The notes beneath the pieces were generated by a model. The model was not told where the DNA came from. It ran no database searches and worked only from the letters and a program-made list of their open reading frames with translations. Below, piece by piece: positions 26,652 to 34,689 of a stretch of 58,515 nt of DNA (position 1 is the stretch's first letter; each line of letters begins with the position of its first letter). Made by a program: the position numbers and the translations under genes. This DNA is from an uncultured Gammaproteobacteria bacterium (GTDB taxonomy: Bacteria; Pseudomonadota; Gammaproteobacteria; Nitrosococcales; Methylophagaceae), in assembly GCA_937900515.1 (NCBI GenBank), contig CALCCU010000167.1, positions 1-58,515 of the forward strand. Reading direction: 5' to 3'.

Positions 26652-27557
26652 TTACTCTTTTTCCTTTAGATTCAACCAAGTTTTGAAGTTTTTTGATTCC
26701 CAGCAGCCTGATATATTTTCAATAGAATGCTGTGCTTCTAAATTAGAGAATATTTCTGAGTGTATAGAGGCTATAGCACCTGCTATAAATAGGTTTTTAT
26801 CCCACAAATTACGATGTTTATTGAATAGTTTTATATTGAGATCAGATAGCTTACTGTTTCCATAGACCAGTACAGGGCGATCATGGAGAGTCTCAAGGCT
26901 AACTAGTTCTGATAAGTCATTAAGTTGATTGATGGCATGAATGCGAACGCCAGATTGAAGTAATAAGCTATAAAGTAACCAATAGTCGAGTGTCTGCTTT
27001 TCATCATCTAGATTTATAAGCCAAATACTTGTACGTGATTTTTGTTTTTCCGCTCGTAAAGTCATTAAAGTGATTTGTCGTTGCCAGCATTGTTGCCACA
27101 GCTGCTGCTCTAATTGATAGCCAATAGCTTTGTCTTGCCAACGCCTCATTAAGCGCTGATGCAGTGAGCTGTATACCTGATTGCATAAGTACATAAAGGG
27201 ATGCGTTTTATTCAGCTTATCTAATAGCGGATTTAGACTATAAGGTTTGATCGCGATCAGGTTTTCTAACAGTTCGTCTTGAACTTGTTGCCATTCATGG
27301 CTTATATCTTGTGGTATTGGCGGTAAGATCTGCTTGGCGATTAAATCATCTATTTTGCTAATTTTGACACCACGATTAAGCCAATCAACAATCAGCTGAA
27401 TCTCAGCAATATTATCCTTGCTATATAAACGATGCCCTTTGGAGGTCCGCTTGGGTTTGATAAGCCCATAACGTCTTTCCCAAGCACGTAATGTGACTGT
27501 CGCAACACCAGTCTGTTGCGAGACTTCACTGATAGTTGCGTAATTGTTAGATTGCAT
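26652..27557 (-). CDS. MerR-family regulator, LitR/CarH-like without B12 motifs
   Basis: The 301-residue protein has an N-terminal MerR winged helix (ATISEVSQQTGVATVTLRAWERRYGLIKP, about residues 7-36, and GHRLYSKDNIAEI). A helical region and a Rossmann-like domain follow, arranged as in the photosensory B12 regulators LitR/CarH. The two cobalamin signatures are missing: the WxxxEH helix-bundle motif reads RWQDKAIGYQLEQQ with no His, and the ExHxxG-type motif reads DDEKQTLDYW. This fits class II LitR proteins, which rely on a separate flavin photosensor. It overlaps the preceding gene by 11 bases and precedes phrB, so it probably autoregulates this operon from the dyad at 28539. Confidence 0.85.
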   Translation of the reverse strand: MQSNNYATISEVSQQTGVATVTLRAWERRYGLIKPKRTSKGHRLYSKDNIAEIQLIVDWLNRGVKISKIDDLIAKQILPPIPQDISHEWQQVQDELLENLIAIKPYSLNPLLDKLNKTHPFMYLCNQVYSSLHQRLMRRWQDKAIGYQLEQQLWQQCWQRQITLMTLRAEKQKSRTSIWLINLDDEKQTLDYWLLYSLLLQSGVRIHAINQLNDLSELVSLETLHDRPVLVYGNSKLSDLNIKLFNKHRNLWDKNLFIAGAIASIHSEIFSNLEAQHSIENISGCWESKNFKTWLNLKEKE

Positions 27558-28491
27558 TTCTAAGACTCAAATCATCTGGGTAAGGTTGTAAATAGGCTTG
27601 TTTGGCAATATAGGGATCTGGGTGATTATTGAAATGATGTTGTAGCAGAGTAATCGGAACGATCAGTGGTATTTCTGCTAATCGATATCGCTCTATTAAC
27701 ATTGCAAGTTCTTGTTTTTCAGGTGAAGAGAGTACCTTTTTAAGATAGCCTTGAAGGTGCATCAACACATTGGTATGTGTTTTTCGAGTAGCTACTTTTG
27801 AGAGCGATGTCATCAGCATACCGAAGTAACGGTTGGCCAGTTCGTCAATATCGATATCGGCTTTATCAGCTAATAACTGCCCTAGTTCGACATAACGTGC
27901 AGGATCATGCGCCATTAGGCTATATTTATAACTGGAATGGAAATCTATAATCGCATGGTGGCTCAGTCCGTTTTGTTTGAGTAGTTGCCAATTATGATAA
28001 GCAAAAACGCGAGAGATAAAGTTTTCACGCAATGATGGGTCAGTGAGTCTTCCAGACTCTTCTACGGGAAGGTATGGATTGCTATCGGTAATCGCTTTGG
28101 CATACACCCCTCGACCAGGCTCTTGTGCAGGATAACCATTATCTTGATAGACCTTAACGCGAAATAGTCCACAACTCGGTGAGTTTTTCATAAAAATATA
28201 GCCACACAGATCTGAAACTTGTTTAGCTTTATCTTCGCTAAACTGTCTTAATTTTTCAGTGTGATTAATGCTGTTGTCATGAACTGCGACGACCTGAGGT
28301 GCGTTTATGTCACCGACTAAACGTATTGGTTTGCGTGGAATGCCTAAACCAATTGCGACTTCAGGGCATTCGGCAATAAATTCAAAATAGCGAGATAGAT
28401 CATTGCTACAAATACGTGAGTGTTTATGTCCACCATCAAATCGTACTTCATTGCCTAGTAGGCAACTGCTGATACCAACTTTAATCTTCAT
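27547..28491 (-). CDS. DUF523-DUF1722 (YbgA-type) fusion protein
   Basis: A 314-residue protein: DUF523 at about 1-150 (KVGISSCLLGNEVRFDGGHK, AECPEVAIGLGIPRKPIRL, FMKNSPSCGLFRVKVY with conserved cysteines) and DUF1722/YbgA at about 185-305. The start is ATG 28491, with AGGAG seven bases upstream; the longer frame begins inside the operator region and lacks family similarity. The biochemical role is unknown, but DUF523/YbgA genes recur next to photolyase and LitR-type regulators. It is first in the operon and transcribed from the shared control region at about 28.53-28.58 kb. Confidence 0.88.
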   Translation of the reverse strand: MKIKVGISSCLLGNEVRFDGGHKHSRICSNDLSRYFEFIAECPEVAIGLGIPRKPIRLVGDINAPQVVAVHDNSINHTEKLRQFSEDKAKQVSDLCGYIFMKNSPSCGLFRVKVYQDNGYPAQEPGRGVYAKAITDSNPYLPVEESGRLTDPSLRENFISRVFAYHNWQLLKQNGLSHHAIIDFHSSYKYSLMAHDPARYVELGQLLADKADIDIDELANRYFGMLMTSLSKVATRKTHTNVLMHLQGYLKKVLSSPEKQELAMLIERYRLAEIPLIVPITLLQHHFNNHPDPYIAKQAYLQPYPDDLSLRNAI

Positions 28492-28537
28492 TTCGTAACT
28501 CCTAGCGTTAATGAGGAGGTTAACAAGTGTTACAAAG

Positions 28538-28575
28538 TTGTACAAGAATAATTTTTTGTATAACATTGTTGTAAG
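28538..28575. promoter_or_regulatory. Dyad operator and divergent promoters of the putative light regulon
   Basis: TGTACA (28539-28544) and TGTATA (28557-28562) are separated by exactly 12 bases. As I recall it, the binding consensus of class II LitR regulators is T(G/A)TACA-N12-TGTA(C/T)A, which this matches fully. A plus-strand promoter coincides with it: TTGTAC (28538-28543), 17 bases, TAACAT (28561-28566), for the epimerase-hemH operon. On the minus strand TTACAA (28575-28570), 18 bases, TATTCT overlaps too. A bound regulator would block both divergent operons. Confidence 0.65.
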
Positions 28576-28598
28576 GCCATTTTAAAAGGCAGTTTGAT

Positions 28599-29504
28599 AT
28601 GAAATGTTATTTAATCCTTGGTGGAACAGGTTTGATTGGTTCTGCAATGTGTAAACACTTGCTTGATCAAGGTCACCAAGTCATGGTGATGAGTCGTGAT
28701 CCTGATAAAGTAAAAGCACAATTCGAAATGAAAGTGTGTCCGATACGCTCCTTGTCTGAGATTAGACCTGATGTGGTCATTGATGTTGTGATTAATTTAG
28801 CGGGTGAAGCTATTGCCGATAGGCGCTGGAGTAAAAAGCACAAAGGTGTAATTGAGTCGAGTAGGATTGGCTTAACGGAAAAACTGGTTGAGTGGCTAAG
28901 CGCTAGAGAGCAAAAACCAGAGTGTCTTATTAGTGGATCGGCTGTTGGTTGGTACGGTGATGGCGGCGATAAAATACTAATTGAACAGTCTACGTTTAAT
29001 GATGAATATACGCACCGCTTATGCGATGAATGGGAGCAACGGGCACTGCGAGCTGCTTCGCTTGGTATTCGTGTTTGTATTATTCGAACTGGGCTCGTTT
29101 TATCTGCAAATGGCGGCATATTGAAAAAAATGAGTCAGCCGATTAAATTTGGGGTAGGCGGTAGACTTGGCAGTGGTGATCAATATATGCCGTGGATACA
29201 TATTGATGATATGGTTGCAATATTAGACTTTTTAGTTGTGAACGAACAGCTGAAAGGGGTATTCAATGCTTGCTCGCCTAACCCAGTGAGCAATCGAGTA
29301 TTTACAAAAATACTTGCTAAAACAATGCGCCGCTATGCATTATTAGCAGTACCCGCATGTTTATTAAAAATACTATTAGGTGAGATGTCACGTCTACTAT
29401 TGACGGGGCAAAGAGCAATACCTAAGCATATGGTAGACAATGGTTTTCGCTTTACTTATCCAGAGTTGGCGCCTGCACTCAGTGCTTTATTAATTAAGAA
29501 ATAA
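28599..29504 (+). CDS. TIGR01777-family NAD-dependent epimerase/SDR protein (YfcH-like)
   Basis: The 301-residue extended SDR has the nucleotide-binding GGTGLIGSAMCKHL (residues 8-21), VINLAGEAIADRRW and SGSAVGWYGDGG with the conserved Tyr, then IRTGLVLSANGGIL and PWIHIDDMV, all typical of TIGR01777 proteins. The C-terminal DUF1731 segment (about 245-297) is present. The reaction is unknown. It starts 33 bases after the predicted -10 box and is followed by hemH after six bases. In several proteobacteria homologues are induced by light together with photolyase, which agrees with the shared promoter here. Confidence 0.88.
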   Translation: MKCYLILGGTGLIGSAMCKHLLDQGHQVMVMSRDPDKVKAQFEMKVCPIRSLSEIRPDVVIDVVINLAGEAIADRRWSKKHKGVIESSRIGLTEKLVEWLSAREQKPECLISGSAVGWYGDGGDKILIEQSTFNDEYTHRLCDEWEQRALRAASLGIRVCIIRTGLVLSANGGILKKMSQPIKFGVGGRLGSGDQYMPWIHIDDMVAILDFLVVNEQLKGVFNACSPNPVSNRVFTKILAKTMRRYALLAVPACLLKILLGEMSRLLLTGQRAIPKHMVDNGFRFTYPELAPALSALLIKK

Positions 29505-29510
29505 AATACC

Positions 29511-30518
29511 ATGACGAAAAAAGCCGTTTTATTAGCGAATTTAGGTTCTCCAGATAATACTGATGTGTCGTCAGTGAGACGCTACTTAAATGAATTTTTA
29601 ATGGATCGCTATGTGATTCAATTGCCGTGGATTCTACGTCGCTTGATTGTGAGTCTTTTTGTATTGCCTAGTCGACCGAAAGCGTCGGCTGAAGCCTATA
29701 AAAGTGTATGGATGAAGAATGGCTCACCTTTGATTGTGTTGTCTGAGCAATTAAAACAAGCAGTTCAAAAAAAGCTCGATATTCCTGTTGCGATGGCAAT
29801 GCGTTATGGTCAACCAAGTATTGAAAGTCAGTTGTTAGCATTGAGTCAGCAAGGCATTCAAGAGGTGCTTTATATTCCGTTGTACCCACATTATGCAGAA
29901 AGCACGGTGAAAACTTCTATTGAAGAAGCGAAACAGGTCATTGCGAAGCATAATTTATCGATTGAATTGAAAGTTGTTGCGCCATTCTACGAGCATCCAG
30001 CTTATATAGATGCTCTCGTTGCGAGTGCTAAACCTTATCTTGAACAAGATTATGATCATCTGATCTTTAGCTATCATGGCCTGCCAGAGTCACATATTAC
30101 AAAACTTGATGATTCTGGTCAGCACTGCTTGCAGCGCGGGGATTGCTGTCAGCAAGCTCATGAAGCTCACAAAACCTGTTATCGACATCAAGTGATGAGA
30201 ACGACCGCCTGTTTCTCTGAGCAAGCTGGCCTTGATCCGAGTAAATACTCGGTAGCCTTTCAATCGCGTTTGGGACGTGCGAAATGGTTAGGGCCCAATA
30301 CTGAAGACCGTTTGAGAGAATTAGCTGCGTCAGGCGTTAAAAATGTATTGGTGATTTGTCCCGCTTTTGTAACGGATTGTTTGGAAACATTAGAAGAAAT
30401 TGCTATTCGAGGCCAAGAGGTGTTTAGCGATGCTGGTGGAGAGAAGTTGACATTGATTCCTTGTTTAAATGATAACTCTGAATGGGTTGATGTAATTGCA
30501 TCATGGTCTAAAGAGTAA
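29511..30518 (+). CDS. hemH: Ferrochelatase
   Basis: The 335-residue enzyme inserts Fe2+ into protoporphyrin IX, the last step of haem synthesis. Family motifs are VLLANLGSPD (residues 6-15), the catalytic-His segment FSYHGLPESHI (about 190) and CPAFVTDCLETLEEIAIRG with the conserved Glu. An insertion after the His motif holds a cysteine cluster (CLQRGDCC...CYRHQ), seen in many bacterial ferrochelatases of this type; whether it binds a metal cluster is not shown by sequence. It lies six bases after the epimerase gene in the same operon under the LitR-like dyad. Light control of haem synthesis would limit photosensitising porphyrins. Confidence 0.94.
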   Translation: MTKKAVLLANLGSPDNTDVSSVRRYLNEFLMDRYVIQLPWILRRLIVSLFVLPSRPKASAEAYKSVWMKNGSPLIVLSEQLKQAVQKKLDIPVAMAMRYGQPSIESQLLALSQQGIQEVLYIPLYPHYAESTVKTSIEEAKQVIAKHNLSIELKVVAPFYEHPAYIDALVASAKPYLEQDYDHLIFSYHGLPESHITKLDDSGQHCLQRGDCCQQAHEAHKTCYRHQVMRTTACFSEQAGLDPSKYSVAFQSRLGRAKWLGPNTEDRLRELAASGVKNVLVICPAFVTDCLETLEEIAIRGQEVFSDAGGEKLTLIPCLNDNSEWVDVIASWSKE

Positions 30519-30745
30519 GTAGGTACTTTAAGAGTGAGTGTTATTTTCTATTGCAAAGCGACTAAATTCAGGCCGAATATTGCGTTAGATCAATGCATCT
30601 CATCAAGCGTTTAGCTAAAGTGGCGAACCGTTACAGATAATTTAAGCAAACAATTTACAGTTTTATTATTTTTCTGTAGTAAATGAACTGTCATTATTCT
30701 GTGATACGGTATGAATTATCTGTATGCAATGTAGGGTTATACGCC

Positions 30746-33136
30746 ATGAACGAAGCTTCTCCATCTGTTATTGATGAACTTGAAATAAATCAACTGCACG
30801 CCTATTGGCGGGCATGTAATTATCTTGCTGCCGGTATGATTTACTTGCAAGACAATCCCTTACTACGCGAGCCTTTAAAGCCAGAGCATATCAAGAATAG
30901 ACTGCTGGGACACTGGGGAGCGAGTCCTGGTCTGAGCTTCAGCTATATTCATATGAACCGTTTGATCAAAAAATATGATTTAGAGGCGATCTTTCTTGCA
31001 GGACCAGGCCATGGTGCTCCCGGTGTGTTAGCACCTGTTTATTTGGAAGGCACTTATTCAGAAGTGTATCCAAAGAAAAGTGAAGATCTGGCTGGTATGG
31101 AGCAGTTCTTTAAAGAATTTTCATTTCCTGGTGGTATTGGTAGTCATTGCACGCCAGAAACTCCAGGTTCCATCCATGAGGGTGGGGAATTAGGCTACAG
31201 CGTCTCACATGCATTTGGTGCAGCCTTCGATAACCCTGATTTGGTTGTCACGGTTGTAGTTGGTGATGGTGAGTCTGAAACAGGTCCTTTAGCAACATCT
31301 TGGCATTCTAATAAGTTTTTAAACCCTGTACGCGATGGTGCGGTACTACCCATTTTGCATCTGAATGGTTATAAAATAAACAACCCTACCATCTTGTCTC
31401 GAATTTCACATGAAGAGTTAGAGAGCTTATTTAAAGGCTATGGCTGGAAGCCGTATTTTGTTGAAGGTTCAGAACCAAAAGACATGCATCAGAAGATGGC
31501 TGAAGTCATGGAAAAATGTGTTTTAGAAATTAAATCTATTCAAGAACAAGCACGATCCTCTGATACTTTTGAACGACCACGCTGGCCGATGATTGTATTG
31601 CGTAGCCCTAAAGGTTGGACTGGGCCCGAATCTGTTGATGGTCACAAAGTGGAAGGGTTTTGGCGTGCGCATCAGGTGCCATTGGCTGGTGTGAAAGAAA
31701 ACCCTGAACATCTCCAACAGTTAGAAGACTGGCTCCGTAGCTACCATGCTGATGAATTATTTGATGATAATGGATCTTTATTACCTGAGTTAAAAGCACT
31801 TGCGCCAACAGGTGCTCGCAGGATGAGTGCTAACTTGAAAGTAAATGGCGGGTTAATTAGGCATGATTTGAACTTACCTGACTTCCAAGATTATGCTGTT
31901 CCTGTTGTGAATCCTGGTGATTCTCAAGTTGAAAATACGCGGCCTCTTGGTAAATTCTTGCGTGATGTTATGCAACGTAATGACACTAATTTTAGGGTGT
32001 TTAGTCCTGATGAAAACTCATCAAATAAGTTAGATAACATTTATGAGGTGAGCAAAAAATTATGGCTTGCTGATTACCTGCCTGAAGATCAAGATGGCGG
32101 ACAGTTATCGCGAGAAGGTCGAGTGTTGGAAATGCTGTCTGAGCATACCTTAGAGGGTTGGTTGGAAGGTTATTTGCTCACAGGTCGACATGGCTTTTTT
32201 TCTACGTATGAAGCCTTTGTTCATGTTATTGACTCAATGTTTAACCAACATGCGAAATGGTTGGATATTAGCAGCGAGATTTCATGGCGGGCACCGATTT
32301 CTTCTCTGAATTTACTGATCACTTCGACCGTGTGGCGGCAAGACCATAATGGGTTCACTCATCAAGATCCAGGCTTTTTAGATATTGTGGTTAACAAAAG
32401 CCCCAATGTGTGTCGAATTTATCTCCCACCTGATGTGAATACTTTATTATCAGTTGCCAATCATTGTCTTAAGTCGAAAGATTACATCAATGTAATTGTG
32501 GCAGATAAACAGAAGCATCATCAATATCTTGATATGGAAGATGCCATAAAACACTGCACAAAAGGTTTAGGAATCTGGGATTGGGCGAGCACTGATCAAG
32601 GTGTTGAACCTGATGTGGTGATGGTTGGCTGTGGCGATGTTCCCACGCAAGAGAGTTTAGCGGCGGTTGGTTTGCTGACTGAGTATTTCCCAAAATTGAA
32701 AATACGCTTTATCAATGTAATTGACCTGTTTAAGTTAATGCCAAGTTCAGAGCATCCACATGGTTTAAGTGATGATGATTTTGATGGTCTCTTTACCAAA
32801 GATAAGCCAATTATCTTTAACTTCCATGGATACCCTTGGTTAATTCATCGTCTGACTTATCGTCGAACGAATCACCATAATTTACATGTGCGAGGGTATA
32901 AAGAAAAAGGCAGTATTAATACGCCTCTTGAATTAGCGATTCGGAATGAGATTGACCGTTTCAGCCTTGCTATTGATGTTATTGATCGGGTTGAAGGATT
33001 ACAAACTATTGGTGCTCATGTAAAAGAGAAATTGCGTGATATGCAGATTGAATGTAGCCAATATGCTTATAAACACGGTGTTGATAAGCCTGAGTTTGCA
33101 GAATGGCAGTGGCCTGAGAAAACGAAATTAGACTAA
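30746..33136 (+). CDS. xfp: Xylulose-5-phosphate/fructose-6-phosphate phosphoketolase
   Basis: This 796-residue ThDP enzyme cleaves xylulose-5-phosphate or fructose-6-phosphate with phosphate to acetyl-phosphate plus a triose or tetrose phosphate. Motifs: [66 protein letters not shown], the ThDP-binding [20 protein letters not shown], and [17 protein letters not shown]. The start is ATG 30746, with AGGG nine bases upstream; the longer frame from 30683 has no family match. Length fits the family (about 790-800). Acetate kinase follows seven bases later, so acetyl-phosphate is probably turned into acetate and ATP. Confidence 0.95.
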   Translation: MNEASPSVIDELEINQLHAYWRACNYLAAGMIYLQDNPLLREPLKPEHIKNRLLGHWGASPGLSFSYIHMNRLIKKYDLEAIFLAGPGHGAPGVLAPVYLEGTYSEVYPKKSEDLAGMEQFFKEFSFPGGIGSHCTPETPGSIHEGGELGYSVSHAFGAAFDNPDLVVTVVVGDGESETGPLATSWHSNKFLNPVRDGAVLPILHLNGYKINNPTILSRISHEELESLFKGYGWKPYFVEGSEPKDMHQKMAEVMEKCVLEIKSIQEQARSSDTFERPRWPMIVLRSPKGWTGPESVDGHKVEGFWRAHQVPLAGVKENPEHLQQLEDWLRSYHADELFDDNGSLLPELKALAPTGARRMSANLKVNGGLIRHDLNLPDFQDYAVPVVNPGDSQVENTRPLGKFLRDVMQRNDTNFRVFSPDENSSNKLDNIYEVSKKLWLADYLPEDQDGGQLSREGRVLEMLSEHTLEGWLEGYLLTGRHGFFSTYEAFVHVIDSMFNQHAKWLDISSEISWRAPISSLNLLITSTVWRQDHNGFTHQDPGFLDIVVNKSPNVCRIYLPPDVNTLLSVANHCLKSKDYINVIVADKQKHHQYLDMEDAIKHCTKGLGIWDWASTDQGVEPDVVMVGCGDVPTQESLAAVGLLTEYFPKLKIRFINVIDLFKLMPSSEHPHGLSDDDFDGLFTKDKPIIFNFHGYPWLIHRLTYRRTNHHNLHVRGYKEKGSINTPLELAIRNEIDRFSLAIDVIDRVEGLQTIGAHVKEKLRDMQIECSQYAYKHGVDKPEFAEWQWPEKTKLD

Positions 33137-33143
33137 ATTATTT

Positions 33144-34373
33144 ATGATGAAGCTTAATAATACGGACCAGCTGGTTTTGGTCATTAATAGTGGCAGTTCA
33201 TCGATAAAATACACGGTGTTTTCTTTTCCTAATGAAAGCAATGTGCTTCATGGTGAAATCAGTGATATTGGCTCAATTCATAGTTATCATCGTATTTATT
33301 TAAATTGTGTCGATACTGAACCAATGCTCATTGAACGAGATAAGGAGGTTTTTAAAACGCATGATCAAGGTTTTCATTCTATTTTAGACACACTGTCACG
33401 ATTTGATGAAACGATTGATGACTTAGAAATTTCAGTTATTGCTCACCGTATTGTTCATGGTGGAGATGAGTTTATTTCACCGACAGTGATAACTGATTCT
33501 GTTCTTAAGCAGTTAGATGAACTCCTCCATTTGGCACCCTTACATAATCCTAATAATATTTTAGGTGTAAAAATTTGTCACGATGCCTTCCCTTCTATTC
33601 CTCAAGTAGCCGTGTTTGATACAGCATTCCATCAAACACTGCCAGATTATGCTTATCGTTATGCCATTCCACAGTCATGGTATGAAGATTATAAAATTAG
33701 GCGATATGGCTTTCACGGTAGTTCGCATCAGTATGTAGCAACACAAGCGGCACAATTATTAGGGCGTCCTTTGGCTGATCTTAATTTGATCAGCCTGCAC
33801 TTGGGGAATGGGGCGAGTGCTTGTGCGATTAAACAAGGAAAAAGTATCGATACTTCAATGGGCTTTACTCCAATGGAAGGGCTTATTATGGGTAGTAGAA
33901 GTGGTGATATTGATGCTTCTATTCCTTTGTATATTCAGGAAATATCTGAGCTAACAGATGAACAATTAGAGCATATTCTCAATGAGCAGTCAGGTTTGCA
34001 GGCACTGGCAGGCAGTAATGATATGGCTGAGCTTTTGGAGCGAGAAAAAAAAGGTGATGACGCTGCCAAATTAGCCGTCGCTGCTTATGTTTATCGTATT
34101 CGAAAATACATTGGTTCTTATTTGGTAGCTTTAGGTCATGTTGATGCAATTATTTTTACTGCTGGCGTGGGTGAAAATTCTGCTGAAATTAGGCTGCGTT
34201 GCTGTCAGGATCTTGAACTGTTCGGAATTAAGATAAACTCAGATTTGAACGTAAAGCAGAACAAACTAATTAGTGATGTTAGTAGTGCGATAAAAATAAT
34301 GGTTATTCACACTAACGAAGAGTTACAAATTGCACTGGAAGCAAGACAAAAAATAATGAAAGATGTAAGCTAA
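33144..34373 (+). CDS. ackA: Acetate kinase
   Basis: A 409-residue ASKHA-fold kinase that interconverts acetyl-phosphate + ADP and acetate + ATP. It has INSGSSSIKY (residues about 14-23), VAHRIVHGG, FDTAFHQTLP, RRYGFHGSSHQYV, SLHLGNGASACAI, and FTAGVGENSAEIR. It directly follows xfp (7-base gap, start ATGATG), making an xfp-ackA operon as in bifidobacterial-type and methanotroph shunts. No phosphotransacetylase gene lies beside it. No rho-independent terminator is seen after the gene. Confidence 0.95.
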   Translation: MMKLNNTDQLVLVINSGSSSIKYTVFSFPNESNVLHGEISDIGSIHSYHRIYLNCVDTEPMLIERDKEVFKTHDQGFHSILDTLSRFDETIDDLEISVIAHRIVHGGDEFISPTVITDSVLKQLDELLHLAPLHNPNNILGVKICHDAFPSIPQVAVFDTAFHQTLPDYAYRYAIPQSWYEDYKIRRYGFHGSSHQYVATQAAQLLGRPLADLNLISLHLGNGASACAIKQGKSIDTSMGFTPMEGLIMGSRSGDIDASIPLYIQEISELTDEQLEHILNEQSGLQALAGSNDMAELLEREKKGDDAAKLAVAAYVYRIRKYIGSYLVALGHVDAIIFTAGVGENSAEIRLRCCQDLELFGIKINSDLNVKQNKLISDVSSAIKIMVIHTNEELQIALEARQKIMKDVS

Positions 34374-34427
34374 CGCACAAAATGAGTGCGGTGATGCTTT
34401 TTAGTGCGTACTCTACGGGTAGTTTTT

Positions 34428-34452
34428 ACTCTATGGAAATTTCACATAGAGT
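34428..34452. repeat. Inverted repeat after ackA
   Basis: ACTCTATG (34428-34435) pairs exactly with CATAGAGT (34445-34452) around a GAAATTTC core. No T-run follows on either strand, so a terminator is unlikely. It is 238 bases before the glutamine synthetase start and may be an operator. Confidence 0.45.
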
Positions 34453-34506
34453 GATAATGCCTTGATTATATTGGTTAAATCTGTTTATTAATACTGATTT
34501 TATAGC

Positions 34507-34522
34507 TGGTCTCATTATTGCT
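34507..34522 (+). promoter_or_regulatory. Possible sigma54 promoter upstream of glutamine synthetase
   Basis: TGGTCTC-ATTA-TTGCT gives the required GG-N10-GC spacing and TTGCT at -12, but differs from the consensus TGGCACG at three positions. It lies 168 bases before the ATG in a 316-base gap that otherwise shows only the inverted repeat at 34428. Nitrogen control of a glutamine synthetase makes it plausible; no NtrC site was recognised. Confidence 0.3.
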
Positions 34523-34689
34523 TCCATATTTTAAGATGTTTCATTCATACCTAGAAATATCCTGAGCGTACTCATCATGGTGAGGCTAAAGTGGAAATGA
34601 CGATCACTTCTTTTCTTTCACGTTAAAGCAGCCCATGATTTAGCTATTTTTATAGAGTTAGGTAACTTATTACAGATGAAGGAAAGAAA

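Noticed and set aside
28492-28566. 25-residue N-terminal extension of the DUF523/YbgA protein
   Set aside because: It would be encoded across the operator/promoter region; ATG 28491 has AGGAG at proper distance and begins the conserved domain.
30540-30745. GCAAAGC-containing leader of xfp as a riboswitch
   Set aside because: A single short GEMM-like word with no matching first helix; nothing else folds convincingly.
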